Assembly (NCBI GenBank): GCA_037355855.1
Contig: CM074762.1
Coordinates: 4,092,001 to 4,156,000, forward strand
Length of the DNA stretch: 64,000 nt
Direction of reading: 5' to 3'
Origin: Pseudo-nitzschia pungens
Lineage: Eukaryota; Bacillariophyta; Bacillariophyceae; Bacillariales; Bacillariaceae
Shown in pieces: positions 10,401-22,900 of the stretch. The translations under genes were made by a program, and so were the position numbers. The notes under the pieces are model-generated. The model ran no database searches and was not told where the DNA came from. It worked only from the letters and a program-made list of their open reading frames with translations. Positions within the stretch are counted from its first letter, which is position 1. Each line of letters starts with the position of its first letter.

Positions 10401-13400
10401 TTTATCCTCCTCTTGCGACGAAGATTTTGACAAGTCAGAGCGATTACATGCAGTCCTTCTTGAACATATTGTATCCATCCAGCAGGCTTTATGTCGGCAA
10501 GGAGGTACACGAATCTTTTGGTCATACTGCAGTTTATCTCTTCTTCTGGATTACGTTGATGGCATGGAAGCTAGGATTTTCATATGTTTTCGAAGTATAC
10601 TCGATGGTAAAGCCATCCATTCAGTTGACCGACGACTATGTAAACTACCCGAACCAGAGTTTCGCAAAGATGATGTTTCTTTTGATCCTGAGATGGCTTC
10701 CTCAGTTTATTGTATACTTGATCGATATGAGTATTTGGTACGCTGCATGGCAGGCTTTTGCAGGAACGGCCGTCGGATTTTCTGACAATCTCGGTGACAT
10801 TCGTTCAATTGAAGACATTCGAAACAACTTTGGCCGCGCGCCAGAACTTTTCTGCAAGAAAATGCTGTCACCTGACGCTGGTAGCCGTCGAGGATCATCT
10901 GCTAGCTTCCTCGGTACATCGCAAAGCAGTCTTGGTGGTTCCGAATCCTCTTCTTTGCTTGCCTCGAACTCTCAGCGACTTCAAAGTTATGTGAATCGAT
11001 TGCTCGATGTGCGCATTCAGAAGTGGGTAATGTTCAGTACTGCCTGGAATGAAATCATTGATTACTTCAGAGAAGAGGACATTGTCTCAAATGCAGAAAT
11101 GGACAATTTGAAATTCAGTACGTTTGATGGTTTCAGTCAGGCAATATATCTTCCTGTCTTTCAAACTGCAGGAGCAATCGAAGATGTCTTGTCTGAGCTG
11201 GAAAGGCCTGAGGAAGATTACACCGATATCAAGACCGGGCTATATACCGACGAAACATACTTCAAGCCAATCAGTGATCACATCACGATGCAGACGGCTG
11301 TTTCTGAAGTATGGGAACTAGGGGCGTTTTTGATTAAGCAAACCTTTGGACCCATTCACAGCGCGGACATCGATGCGATTGGCAGTATCATTCAATGTTG
11401 GGCGGAAGACGGTGTCCTTTCGAGTAAACTCGAGTTGCAGAAGACTCGTGGTGCCATGAAACACTTGATTGATGCAATCAAAATTCTCGAGAAGGGTATT
11501 AAGAAGAGAAAACCTGCTTCGAAGCCAAGATCAAACTACAAGAAAAAACAAGGAATCAAACTAGGTGGAATGCGTCGTGCAGTGAGTGCGGGATCGCTAG
11601 GGACGCTAGATGTAAGTGAACCGAAGGACGATTTTGGCAACTCGCAAGGTGTTGACGACCTTCAATCCGGAGAGCCAATGGTGGATGCTGTTAGAGACCA
11701 GGTCCGTGATAAATTACGTAACTTCATCGCTTCGGTCAAGTCGATGTTCAAATCAAAATCTGGAGATCCTGAAAGCAGAGACATTATGGATCGGTTGACT
11801 TTCCTCGCAACTATGGGCAACGGTTTTTTCTGGAATGATGCGTACGCATCAGACGCCCTTGATGACGTTTGCAAAAACTCCAACTACAAGGACGTGCTCA
11901 AGAAGTTGCATGGATTGCTTTGCATGCATCCTGACGATGTTGAACCGAAATCTAAGGAAGTAATTCGGCGCCTTACATTTTTCACCAATTCTCTGTTCAT
12001 GGACATGCCAGATGCTCCGTCAATCCATGACATGTTCTCGTGGAATGTTCTTACCCCCTACTATTCCGAGACAGTTACCTACAGCAAGGGTGATCTAGAG
12101 TCACGTTCTGATGCTCTCGGAGTGTCGACCATGCTTTATCTCCAAACTCTCTATCGCGATGATTGGTCAAACTTTCTTGAAAGAACTGGAATCAAGGACG
12201 AAGAGAAGTTGTGGTCAAAGAAACACGCAGAAGACACCAGGCGTTGGGCTAGTATTCGTGCGCAAACATTGAGCAGGACGGTCAATGGTATGATGTATTA
12301 CGAAAAGGCCCTCCGACTTCTTGCAAACTTGGAGCGTCTAGACGAGGACACCACAAATGATCTTGTTGGTGAGAAGTTTGGATATATCGTGTCTTGTCAA
12401 GTTTATGGAACGATGAAGCGAAATCAAGACCCCAAAGCCGATGACATCGATGCACTAATGCACCGATATCCTCATCTTAGAATTGCATACATCGACACAG
12501 TTCGTCTGAATAGAGACGGCGCAGCTCTTTATTATTCCGTTCTAGTAAAGAGTAATGGCAAGGGTGGTGTTGACGAGATCTATCGAGTGAGACTCCCAGG
12601 TAATCCGGTCATCGGAGAAGGTAAACCAGAGAACCAGAATCACGCTATGATCTTTACGCGTGGTGAATTCCTTCAAACGATCGATATGAATCAAGAAGGC
12701 TACTTCGAGGAAGCGCTCAAGATGAGGAACTGTTTGCAAGAATTCGCTAAGCGTGAAGGACCGTTGCCGACGACCATTCTGGGATTGCGGGAGCATATCT
12801 TCACTGGTAGTGTTAGTTCGCTCGCAAATTACATGGCCTTGCAAGAGATTTCTTTTGTCACATTGGGTCAGAGAGTTTTGACTAGACCGCTTCATATCCG
12901 TCTGCACTACGGCCACCCCGATGTATTCGACAAATTGTTCTTTATCACCAGGGGTGGAGTCAGTAAATCTTCCAAAGGAATCAATCTTTCTGAGGATATT
13001 TTTGCTGGTTACAACAATGTAGTACGTGGGGGCGCTGTAGGCTTCAAGGAATACCTGCAAGTCGGAAAGGGACGTGACGTCGGAATGAGCCAGATCTACA
13101 AATTCGAAGCAAAACTTAGTCAAGGAGCTGGAGAGCAGAGTTTATCTCGTGATGTTTATCGAATGTGTCACCGCTTGGATTTCTGCCGTCTCCTTTCCTT
13201 TTACTACGGAGGTATTGGTCATTATTTTTCCAATGTGCTTACTGTCTTAACCGTCTACATCGTGGTCTACCTTACAGCCGTCCTTGCAATTTTTGGTTAT
13301 GAGAAGATCGGAGACAGAACCATCACACCCATGGGAACAATTCAAATGATGCTTGGAGGTCTTGGTTTGTTGCAGACCATCCCACTTTTCGCTACCCTTG

Positions 13401-14806
13401 GAGTTGAGAGGGGTTGGCTGTCAAGTGCGCAAGAGATTCTTACTGTTTTCATTACGGGAGGACCGTTGCATTTCATGTTCCATATCCAAACTAAGGCATT
13501 TTACATGACGCAGACTATTCTAGTTGGCGGAGCAAAGTACAGACCAACGGGTCGTGGTTTCGTAACACAACACACTGCTTTTGATGAACAATACCGCTTC
13601 TTTGCCGCAAGCCACTTATATCTTGGAGTCGAACTTGCAGCAGGTCTGATTATCATGGGTATCTTCACGGAAGCAGGTCAATATTTCGGGCGAACTTGGT
13701 CCCTTTGGTTGGCTTCCGTTTCATTCCTTGCGAGCCCCTTCTGGTTTAATCCGCTAACATTTGAATGGAATACTGTGGTTACTGATTATGCGCTATGGGT
13801 TCGATGGATTAGAGGAACGTCTGGTGGAGCAACAAAAAGTTGGTCCATGTGGTACAACGAGGAAAACGCATACTACAAGGGTTTGCCATTTGCTTCGAAA
13901 TGCGTCTTCTTCGTGAAAGCGGCAATTTTTTACCTCATGGCTGACGGTATTTGGAATTCTGACCTCTTCCGAACGGATTTGTCTCTTGCCAATCCTGCAA
14001 TCAGAGCGAGTGATTTGCTCATCATTTTGGCGTTCCTCATCATTTTGAGCCGTGCTGTGTCAGCAAATGAACGCTCTATGCCTTATCCTGTGCGCAGAAC
14101 ACTAGGAATTCTCTTCGCTGTTGGTATTGTGGTAACGATTGTAGCTCTCTTCATTGAGGACCCTAACTATCTTCGATATGCTCTTGCTGGCTACTATGGA
14201 ATGGGAGCTGTGTGCACGATTGGTCTTCTCTACGGTTTCAAGTTTGTGAAGGTATTCTACCTGATCCATGACATCGTTTGCGCGCACATCATTTTCATTC
14301 CGCTGTTTGTCGCAGCAGCACTCCAGCTTCCAGGCATGATCCAGACTTGGCTTCTCTACCACAACGCTCTATCAACGAATGTTGTCGTGAGCGATATTTT
14401 GAAATATGCGAGAAAGTCGAAAGATTCTGGCGGAACTGGAGGAGCAAATGAAGATTTGCTCGATCAGGTGAATGAACTCAAGAAGGTCATCCAAAAACAA
14501 GAGAAGTTGCTGGAAAGTATGGGTGTCGCTCAGAGTGGCAACGCCCCTATGTCTACTCAACCTGCTGCCACATACGAGGACACGCCACAGCGTTCTCAGC
14601 CAACAAACAATACCGTCAACGTCAGAGATCAATTTGTCAGAGCCAAGTCGATGTCTGGAATGGAGGTGTGGGGTGAAATGGCTTTGGGAGAGAGTCTCGC
14701 AGGTGACTCCTTCGCAGCCCAGATTTCACGACCAATCCAGTCCAGTCAACGGACTTCTGATGATTTCCATTTCAGTCCTCATCCCGACACTATGCCACCA
14801 CGATAA
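7413..14806 (+). CDS. GT48 beta-1,3-glucan synthase (callose/chrysolaminarin synthase type), interrupted by assembly gap
   Basis: Proposed exons: 7413-7543 (donor GTGAGT), at least one exon inside or entering the N gap, 8298-8625, 8748-9651 (acceptor AACAG) and 9758-14806. The last intron (9652-9757, GTGAGT...TTTTCAG) is certain; the 8626-8747 intron is chosen because only that acceptor keeps frame with a normal length. After a multi-TM N-terminal region come an FKS1-dom1-like domain (CIWGEGCNLRHMAE near 9478) and the cytosolic catalytic domain with the GT48 hallmarks GEGKPENQNHA (~12,616), GEFLQTIDMNQ, LREHIFTG (~12,787), HYGHPDVFDK (~12,905) and RGGVSKSSKGINLSEDI. About ten TM helices and a C-terminal coiled coil (~14,465-14,520) follow. 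It transfers glucose from UDP-glucose into beta-1,3-glucan. In diatoms this family makes vacuolar chrysolaminarin or cell-junction callose; which one applies here is not shown. The N-terminal exons could belong to a separate gene because of the gap. Confidence 0.88.
7798..8297. other. Assembly gap (500 N)
   Basis: A run of exactly 500 N, probably a placeholder of unknown true length. It falls after the first intron donor of the GT48 gene, so at least one exon boundary is hidden. ORFs that appear to run through it are artefacts. Confidence 0.99.
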
Positions 14807-15372
14807 GCGTCTTCGATAGATTCGGCATGACATCATGCTCGACGTATCGCTACAGCTAACCACTCAAACATCCATTCCGATTCACTCGAAATATTCATTT
14901 ATTTTCGAATTTCAACCAAAAAAAGTGACATCCTACCAAATCATGAAAAAGCCATTTGTTCGTTTCCGCTCTATACATAAACTAAACCTCACACTATAAC
15001 AGTGTCGAAAATAAAAAAAAATATTACTGTAACTTAACCTGAATTCAAGAAGATACAATAGTTCACGTGACATCAATGTGGTGGAATGGCAAGAGTGGAA
15101 GCTGTCGTTATCGATATTTATGTGCCTTCAACCTCAGTCGCAACGAAGTTCTAATCTTGACAGGTTATTCGAACAGACAGACTGGGCTTCAGTTTCTTCC
15201 TGCTGTTGTGACTAGAGATGGTTTGTTCATCAACCATCAATGCCTCAAGGAATCAACCAACAAAGATAACGTGTTTCTCTTTGTCTCTGGACACAAGTAG
15301 CGGTCAGCGTTTCAAACTACTACATCTGAATCGAACACTCATATCTACTCAGAAATGAATGACACCATCCAT
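14807..15372. other. Convergent 3' intergenic region
   Basis: This 566-nt AT-rich spacer lies between the ends of the GT48 gene and the minus-strand zinc-finger gene. A short open frame near 15,067-15,300 has no recognisable domain and I do not regard it as coding. AATAAA-like words (about 15,008) could serve 3' end formation. Confidence 0.5.
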
Positions 15373-16205
15373 TTATTTCTTCTTTCCCTTTTTCAGACCT
15401 GCATTTAGTAGAGCATCCAAATCATCCATCCCACCTGCGGCGCTCTTCTTTTTCTTCTTCTTTGCAGCATCTTCCTTAGCCTTAGCTGCAGCCTTTTCAC
15501 CCTTTGGATCACTGTTGTACGCGTACGTATTATCGAATCATGAATCAATAAAAAATCAGAAGACTGTAGACAAAAAACGTTCGCGCGTGCTCTCTTAAAC
15601 ACACCAAAATGAACAAAGTTCGGAAAAGGATCTCATTGCCGTATTGATGTGCCTCCTCGCAAGCTGCCACTCTTTCCTTGCTTGACGGTGACAAACATCA
15701 ACGGTGCGAACCACCACCGCAACACCAAGTCTCGAACCAACAACCCCAATCGAAAGGATAAAATCATCAACTCAAAAGAGAAACAACAACAAGAAAAAAT
15801 TACGACGAAATACCTACTTTGGATCGTAGCCTGCAAGCTCTGGAAAACATCGTGTGGGATCGGATAGCATGTCTGGGTGCTTGGCAAAAACGTGTTGATA
15901 CAAGAGCGGTGGACGCGAGTTCACCATAAATGTTTGCAAGCAGACGATGCATTTCTTGGCGCAGGCATCTTGCTTGGCCTTGTTACTGGCAGCTTTGCGT
16001 TCTGAAAAATCAAAGAAGGAAAACGCATCAGCAGTGAGTTTGACTCTCACAACCCGTTGATTTCTCGCACCGATCCACTCGGTGCAGCACCTGCCCGTTC
16101 CGGGCGAGACATGCGGTGACACATACCTTCGTCGGATTTTCCCAGCTTTTTTTGGTTTCGCTCGCGAGCGGCTTGGGCCTTTTGAACGTTACTTCCCTTT
16201 CCCAT
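15373..16205 (-). CDS. Small zf-met2/4F5-like zinc-finger protein, three exons
   Basis: Exons on the minus strand are 16205-16127, 16001-15818 and 15511-15373, giving 133 aa. Introns use GTATGT...TTTTCAG and GTAGGT...CAACAG. The start ATG gives MGKGSNVQKAQAARERNQKK, the basic helix typical of 4F5/SERF and At2g23090-type proteins. The core CIVCLQTFM then about 13 residues then YQHVFAKHPD is a C-x2-C...H-x4-5-H finger matching the plant At2g23090 (zf-met2) family, followed by a C-terminal CFPEL motif. Exon 3 adds a Lys-rich tail ending in GGMDDLDALLNAGLKKGKKK. Family members are small nuclear or cytosolic proteins of poorly known role. If intron 2 is retained, the TAG in its GTAGGT donor stops translation at once and removes the basic tail. 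The upstream neighbour is the plus-strand DHHC gene, so their promoters face each other. Confidence 0.8.
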
Positions 16206-17289
16206 CGTTGGACCCTTCGAGTTGGTTGCGTTCTATGATTTCGATTCAGTATGTCGTGGGTTCAACTCGTACTCCGATTGTGTCCTTGTGGACTGTTACG
16301 TAATTCTAATGCAAGTAGTGAAGCAGATTCGTTGTCTACCGTACCAAAAGCTAACTGATGCAAACAACGGAGGAAACATCGTACGTTAAGTAAGATGGGC
16401 CCATTGCCTTTTCTGTACATGGATCTTACTCTAATACGATTGGCCACCATTGGACTGACGAAGGACTGACGACTATGTTTTGATAATCATACCTTCTACA
16501 TCATGATTGGTCCATTATGCAGTGCCAGTGTTATCATGCTGTGAGCTGTTAGGTTCAAATAATAAATAATACTACTAGTACTACGTAAATACTACGTACT
16601 CCGTAGTAGTAAATACGAAGCCCAGTAAATCTTACTGTAACTATGCATTCAGGTTACGTACGGTATTCGTACCTTTCACGGTAACTTACGCATGACTCTG
16701 ATGCATGATGCATGATATTCAACAATACCTTAACCTTACTGATTGATATACTGATTTACTTCATACATAGATATCTTACCTTAAGTACCAAAAAATAATA
16801 CTTGTAGTTCGTACGAGTAATTAAATCTTACCATACCGTAGAGTGCATTTTTAAAACATGTTTGCGGATGAAGTAAGATCTCACAGAACATCTTACCGTA
16901 AGACCTTACAACGTTATTATGTTTTTTCAAGACATCTCACAATTCACACTCGTTCTTTTTGCATCTCTTAGCTGCGCCTTCTTTCGTACCGGTACATATT
17001 CTGTACTGTACGGTATTGTCCAAGACTCGTGCAATACGCGATACGCGATACGGGTATTTCAGTCACTAAGGATAAGTAGTAATAAAATAAATACGTAGTA
17101 ATCTTTCTGTGCATCTGCTTATGAGCTCAGTCAGAGGCACATTGTCGTGTTCGAAGGAACCTCTTTTGAGTAGAAGCATACCGGTATATTGCATTGTAAC
17201 CTTTCTTTTCGTCTGTACCATTACCAGTACGTCCGAGGACATCCGCACAATTTCACGAAGAGCAAGTTGAGACCGGGACATCAGAACCA
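16206..17289. other. Divergent intergenic region with ACTACGTA/GTAAGATC words
   Basis: This 1.1-kb AT-rich spacer lies between the starts of the zinc-finger and DHHC genes. Between 16,560 and 17,060 it is dense in ACTACTAGTACTACGTA, CTTACCGTAAG and ATACGCGATACGCGATACG-type words. No coding frame or RNA gene was recognised. Confidence 0.55.
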
Positions 17290-18675
17290 ATGGCATCGCA
17301 AGCAACGCGACAACGAAAGGGTGGCGGGCCGCTAAAAAGCGGAGATGCGGTCCAAACCATGACAAACATGAATAGTGCCAGCTTACCCACAACTGGTGTG
17401 GCTCCAACTGTAAATCCCAAACCGGCTCCCAAAGTTGCCAAGGTGAAGCGAAATAAGTATGGTACCGGTCCGTTCGATGAAAATTGGCTCAATCTGGATG
17501 TTTGTGGTCTTTTTTGTGCAAGTATCACCTACATGTTGCACATGTACGGGGTTTACGCAACCTGTTTGATCCTGATTCCACCCTGGATGAGCACGGTCGA
17601 CGAAAATGGTGTTCGGACAATCAGCATGATGGGGCACTTGAACCGCGTTGCATTCACCCTTGTTGCATTTTTGGCGGTCAGTGCACATTTCAAAGCCATG
17701 ACAACAGACCCGGGAGCCGTTCCTCCGGACGCCATACCATTGGAAGAAGCGAACGACAACGAAAAAAACATAAACGGCGAAAAGAACGGTGATTCCCAAA
17801 ATTCATCTCTAATGGTAGAAGATCCAGCGCAACAACCGCGAAAGGGACGGAGACTCTGTCGACGATGTAATTCATTCAAACCGAAACGCGCGCACCACTG
17901 TTCCATATGCAAAAGATGCATCATCAAAATGGACCGTAAGTCTACGCAAGCGCATTTCGTTTCGGTTTTTTCGTGTCTGAATACAACTGTCTGGAAGGGT
18001 CGTTTGCCAAAGTTATTGTCGAAGTTTTGTTGCTAACCGTTTTCGTATTCGATGCGCCGTCAAAATTGGAAACAATCGATTTGAATTTCTTTTGACGAAT
18101 CGGCAGACCACTGTCCCTGGGTGAACAACTGCGTGGGGATAGGAAATCACAAATACTTTTTGCTCTTTATTTTCTACACGTGTCTATCTTGTGTCTACTC
18201 ACTCACTTTGATCGGCATGCGGTTTTTCGACTGTATGGGTCGACACGGACACATTCGCACACACCACATTACATGCCTCGACAAGCCTTCGCAGCTCTTG
18301 AATATCATGGGGTTGTTCATCGAGGCGATTCTCTTCGGACTCTTCACGAGCTGTATGATGTTTGACCAGGCCGGCGTCGTCATGACAAAAATGACGCACA
18401 TCGATCGCCTCAAAGGCGGTAGCGAAGCATCCGGTTCATCGACGTTGGCTGGTGTCATTGAAGTTTTTGGTCTCAATCCCAAAAAGACGGATTTCGGCGG
18501 ACGATTCAGGGCCGATTGGTTGTCACCGTTCCACCGAACGTGTTTTCCATCGGCCTTGTACAACGAAATGATGGGATTTTGCAAACCATGTGGTGGCCGT
18601 CGCAGCAAGGCAAACGATCAGGGGGACACGGAAATGTCTCCTATGGTTCGCAACAGTGTGGCAGACATTGTATAG
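17290..18675 (+). CDS. DHHC-type protein S-acyltransferase (palmitoyltransferase), two exons
   Basis: Exons 17290-17935 and 18107-18675 give 404 aa; the 171-nt intron (GTAAGT...GGCAG) splits the first His codon of the DHHC motif, and splicing restores DHHCPWVNNCVG. The cysteine-rich domain reads CRRCNSFKPKRAHHCSICKR just before it, holding the zinc ligands. Two TM helices precede (about residues 78-97 and 119-137) and two follow (after HKYFLLFIFYTCLS and LLNIMGLFIEAILFGLF), the standard four-TM layout. The enzyme autoacylates on the DHHC cysteine and passes palmitate to cysteines of membrane proteins, usually at Golgi or plasma membrane. The cytosolic N terminus (about 60 aa) is Thr/Pro/Lys-rich, and the loop before the CRD is polar and Asn-rich. 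The gene converges with Sec15, with only 154 nt between stop codons. Confidence 0.93.
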
Positions 18676-18829
18676 CAGGTTTTCGTGCCCTATTCGAATA
18701 ATTTTGTAAAGCTTTAACCTATTTGTGTTTTTACACAGCTTACAACATAATATGGCTACAAAAACAGGAATCGATTGGTCTCAGAGTAGCAACAGACACC
18801 GGAGACCTTGCCCTTTCGTTCAGTGTCAC

Positions 18830-21800
18830 TTATTTGTAACTTCGGACAAGATTCAGCAATGAAACGACCTCCTTCTTGTCGAGTGCCAGCATACCAGCTG
18901 GTACCCGACCCCCACCCATAAGGGACATACCGGCAGAACTGTATTTTTCCAAAATATTCCTGGTTTCATAGTGATTGGTTCAATCCACAAATCCCGAAAA
19001 TCAAAAAACGACAGGTTTCGATAATCGATAGTGAGATAACACCAAATCAGGTACACAAAACTAGAAGGACATATTCGGACGAAGTTCACTTACCCAATCT
19101 TTTCCAAGCTCACATATGGATATTTTCGCTTGCGTGCATCAGAGTTTTCCGGCATCAATAGAGTGGGAAGATCCGGATCTAAAATCGCGTCGGTGATCGA
19201 TTTCAATTCATCAAAGCAGTCAGCAAGTTGGGGAACCCCGGTACTACTCGCGAATTTCTTGAACTCTTCCACGTCATTGGACATATTCTTGAGACCGAAG
19301 GGATCGATTTTGGCAATGGGCGCAAGTCCACCATCCGAACGCTTTCCATCTTCTAGTGCGCGCTCCGACACATACTTTACGAGGCGCTCTGCAACATGTC
19401 CACAACACGAAAAATGAAGACCAGCTCTGGATCCCTCGTCCATTGGCCCGAGGGAATCAAAAACATTCCTCATGTAGCCTATCAGGCCTTCACAGTATGC
19501 ATTTGGCATGTCTCTGCATGCCTTTTGGACCCAGTTGAATCCCTCCAACGCGTACGTCAAGTGGGCATCAATCTTTCCGCGAGCGCATTCGTAAACTCTC
19601 GAGTACATCGTTCCGACTTGATTGTCACAAGCTTTGTCGGCGCCCTTCAAGGTCGCTTCGGCGTACTGAAAAGTTTCAGCGAGCTGGTCGGAACGGATCA
19701 TACCCACATGACACATTCCTCGCATCAGCGTGCCAAACAAACGCGGAAGACTGTGCTGTAATGCCGCAACATTCGCCATGACCTGGACAGCCTTGTCGAT
19801 GTCGCCCTCGTCCGAGTTGTTATCTCCGTCCTTCATTCCTACAGCTGCTACATTCACACACTCTTCGACGCAATCCAGAACATAACATGCCGAACCACTA
19901 CCCTTCTTCTGTAAAAAGCTTTGTCCCAACTCCTCCTGGCTGAGAGCAAAGGAAGCACATGCGATTGCTCGAGCATGAATAGAACGAAGCACAAGCGGGA
20001 CCGATTGAGAGAATGTCAGACATTCTTCCGCATCTTTGTCGCCGCCAAAGCCCGATGCCGTCCCGTTCGGGTCCATGCTGGACCTCTTTCGTTGTTGTTT
20101 CAACTCCGCCAACCCGAACGGTAGTCCTACTTCCTCGGGTTCAGGAATATTTCCTTCCTTCTTCGTGGGGTATCTGTACGGAGACAATATAGGCTGCTTT
20201 CTATCGGCTTGAACAATAGCGGCCGTGGCCTTGAGTTGCTCGTCTTGCGCAACTTTCAGTGCTGTCATGAGAATGTCCACATCCATAGCGAGTAGCTCTC
20301 TGTCAAATTTTCGCGTGGTGGAACTAGGATGAACCACTTTTAAGGCCGATCGAAAGGCTGCCATGAGACACGAGGCTCGAACCAGCTCCGCCAAGTTAGC
20401 ATCGACGGCTCTCCTTCGGAGAAGATTTCCCAATTCCGTGACGAGCAATCGTTCGTATTTCTCCGATGATTCGCGGAAGAGAGTTTGTACCGCAACTAGT
20501 CCGGCCGCATTTGCATCCGCTCCGTTGTCCTTTTCTACATCGTCCTCGTCGGCAAAATGGCCTAGTTCCAGTGCCGCTTCAACGGCACTGAATCCCACTA
20601 CGCTGGAGCATAGATGAGGGAGAGACTTGGAAAAGAAGATTCGGTCCGTACCGATACCAACATCGTCTCCTGTCAACGAAGAAAGGTAACTTCGTGATTC
20701 GTTCTTTCCATCCTTGTCGTCGTCCTTGCCACTTCCGATTTTCATGTCTCCGTAGCGATTCAACTCGTAATACGCTACGAACTCCTCTGCCTTGCCCAGC
20801 AACTTGTACGCAATTTCAGCCCTTCGCACCGGATGAACAGATTCAGCAAGCCCCAAAAATTTGGCATCGTCGTCCTTGCTGTCGAATCCCACACAGCAAA
20901 AAAAAAGACAATAGTGAGAATGGGCAAAGGAATCATCAACCTTTTGTAAACCAACAAAAACAATCACGAGCGAGGAAACAACGAACGGACGACCTATCTT
21001 ACCGCGTAGGAACGTTCTCAAACAAAGTGGGAGGAGTCAGCAAGGCCGCCCATTTGCTCTTCTCGCCGGTTCCTTTGTTTTGCCTGGAAGATGCACCAGT
21101 GTTGGTCAGGCCGGAAGACATGTTGTCCATTCCTCCCTTTGCCTTGGCTCGGAACCCCAGGGAACGTCCCAGGTTTCTGCCCTTGCTACCGCTGTGACGA
21201 CTACCGCTCAAACCGTGTCTACTACTACTCGATAAGCCACGGCCCATATCGTCCGGTCCCGAAGCGAAATCGCTCGGGTCCACGAGCAAGGTTACGTCTT
21301 CGTCCCAGCAGCGGTACCATCCAAAGGCAGAGGCAAATGCTGCGTTTGTGCGTGTGTTAGTGTGTTACGGAATGGAAACGATGCAAGCCGGGAAAATGAA
21401 TGAGATTGGTTCCCCAAAAGAAACTATGCGGTGATCGAGGGTAAAGAAACACTTCCCGATGGTTTGATCATTCTCGTTTCCAACCAACCAACCAACCAAC
21501 CACTGCACGTGCTTCTTTCTGCAAGCTGGTGCAAAGCAGTACTCACCCTCGGCGCGCCGCTCCATGCCCGGGGGACATGCCGCTTCCAGTCTCTGGGCAT
21601 CCTTGGGGGCATCGCGCTCGAACCAGTATCCCAACCGGACGGACCGGACTACGCGTCCGTTCTGGTTCATTCGGGAAATGAGATTGTCGCAGACCTTTGC
21701 CCGCCACAAAAAGGCCGGGGGCATGTGCCCCCCAAGTCCCAGGTTGCCGGGCCCGACCGCCATGCTGTTGGCGCATCTTCTAAGGACGGCGCGTCCCGCC

Positions 21801-22900
21801 TTGGCGCCGTCTCCACCGCTCCGCAGGCTCAAAAACCAGCGATTCAATCCCCGGCGTGCTCCCATCAGGACCTCGTTTTCGATCTTGGGGAGCATGAGGC
21901 TGGCCCTTCTTCCAAATGGAGTGTCTTCCAGGCTGATCATGCTGCCGCCCTTCCCGGCACCGGCGGCTCCGTTGCCATCGCCCCCGCCACCATTCAGTTC
22001 CTCGGTCTTGTCCTCTTTGGCCTTTCTCTTGGCGGCTTCCTTGACTATGTTGGCAGCCCGTTCCATTCCGGAACCACCGCCGGAATACAGTGACGAGATC
22101 GGCGCCGTCAACACCGTCCGGGCATCATCAACCGCCTCCAGGGCTCCCCGGGGTCGTCCCAGAGCGGCTTGTTTCCGAGCCTTGTCGAGGTAGACAGAAA
22201 CCTTGTGGCACTCCTTGACCATGATCTGCAGCGCCCTCGCCCGTGCGTGGGAGGCGGTGGCCTCTTCCCAGAGCATGGCGGTCTCCTGCATGGGCCCCGC
22301 CGTCCGCATCTCGAGTTCTTCCTGTGCGATCAAGATCTTGGAGGCCAGATCCCCCGCGGGCCCTCCCAGGGCGACGACCTTTCCCACCGAGGCCAAAAAG
22401 ACGTCCGAGTGGTCGTGGCACACCTGCCCGATGCGTCTCGAGTTTTCCTTGGCTTCCTGGACCAGTTCCTGGTGCAGATCCCGGTCCAGTCCCCGCTCGA
22501 TGGCCGCAGCCACCGTGCTGGCAATGATCCAATCCTGCGACTCCTTGGTGCCCTCCATGCCACTGCTTCCGGCTCCGAGCGCTCCGGTCCCACCGATTCC
22601 GGGAGCGTTGGTTCCTCCCGTCGCCAGCTTTCGGTCCCGTCTCGCCTGGACATCGGCCACCAATCGTCGGACGGCTTCCTCTCGTCTGCGCCGAGCCCTG
22701 GCGGTGATCGCGACGCTTTGTTGCGACTGCTGCTTCGTCAGCATTTTGGACGGGGTGATTCCGTGGATGCTGGAAGTCATCATCATGGAGCTGGTCCGTT
22801 CGAGCGAGGACGTGTTGTTGTTGGCTCCATCATCTCCGTTGGACTTGGGCTTGGGAGAGACGAGCTTGTCGGCCGTGCCGCTTTGGCCGGAGTCATTCAT
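18830..22900 (-). CDS. SEC15: Exocyst complex subunit Sec15 (EXOC6-like), four exons
   Basis: Minus-strand exons 22900-21547, 21339-21003, 20878-19094 and 18959-18830 join in frame (donors GTGAGT, GTAAGA, GTAAGT) to 1201 aa. Matches to the Sec15 family are spread along the protein. They include the N-terminal coiled coil around [19 protein letters not shown]; the LPKIENEV...LNRWFLSLR segment (Sec15 IPKLREEI...LKDFLESIR); WYRCWDED (family SPLYRCLHI); [28 protein letters not shown] (family QIVGFFVVEDHIL); and the C-terminal [19 protein letters not shown]...[14 protein letters not shown]. Sec15 normally has about 800 aa; the excess lies in low-complexity inserts (Gly/Ala-rich near residues 115-125 and 300-320). 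In the octameric exocyst, Sec15 binds Rab8/11-type GTPases on secretory vesicles and links them to tethering at the plasma membrane. Exon 1 is GC-rich compared with exon 3. Confidence 0.85.

Noticed and set aside
15067..15300. 77-codon frame after the GT48 gene
   Set aside because: Short, no recognisable motif, lies in a 3' spacer.
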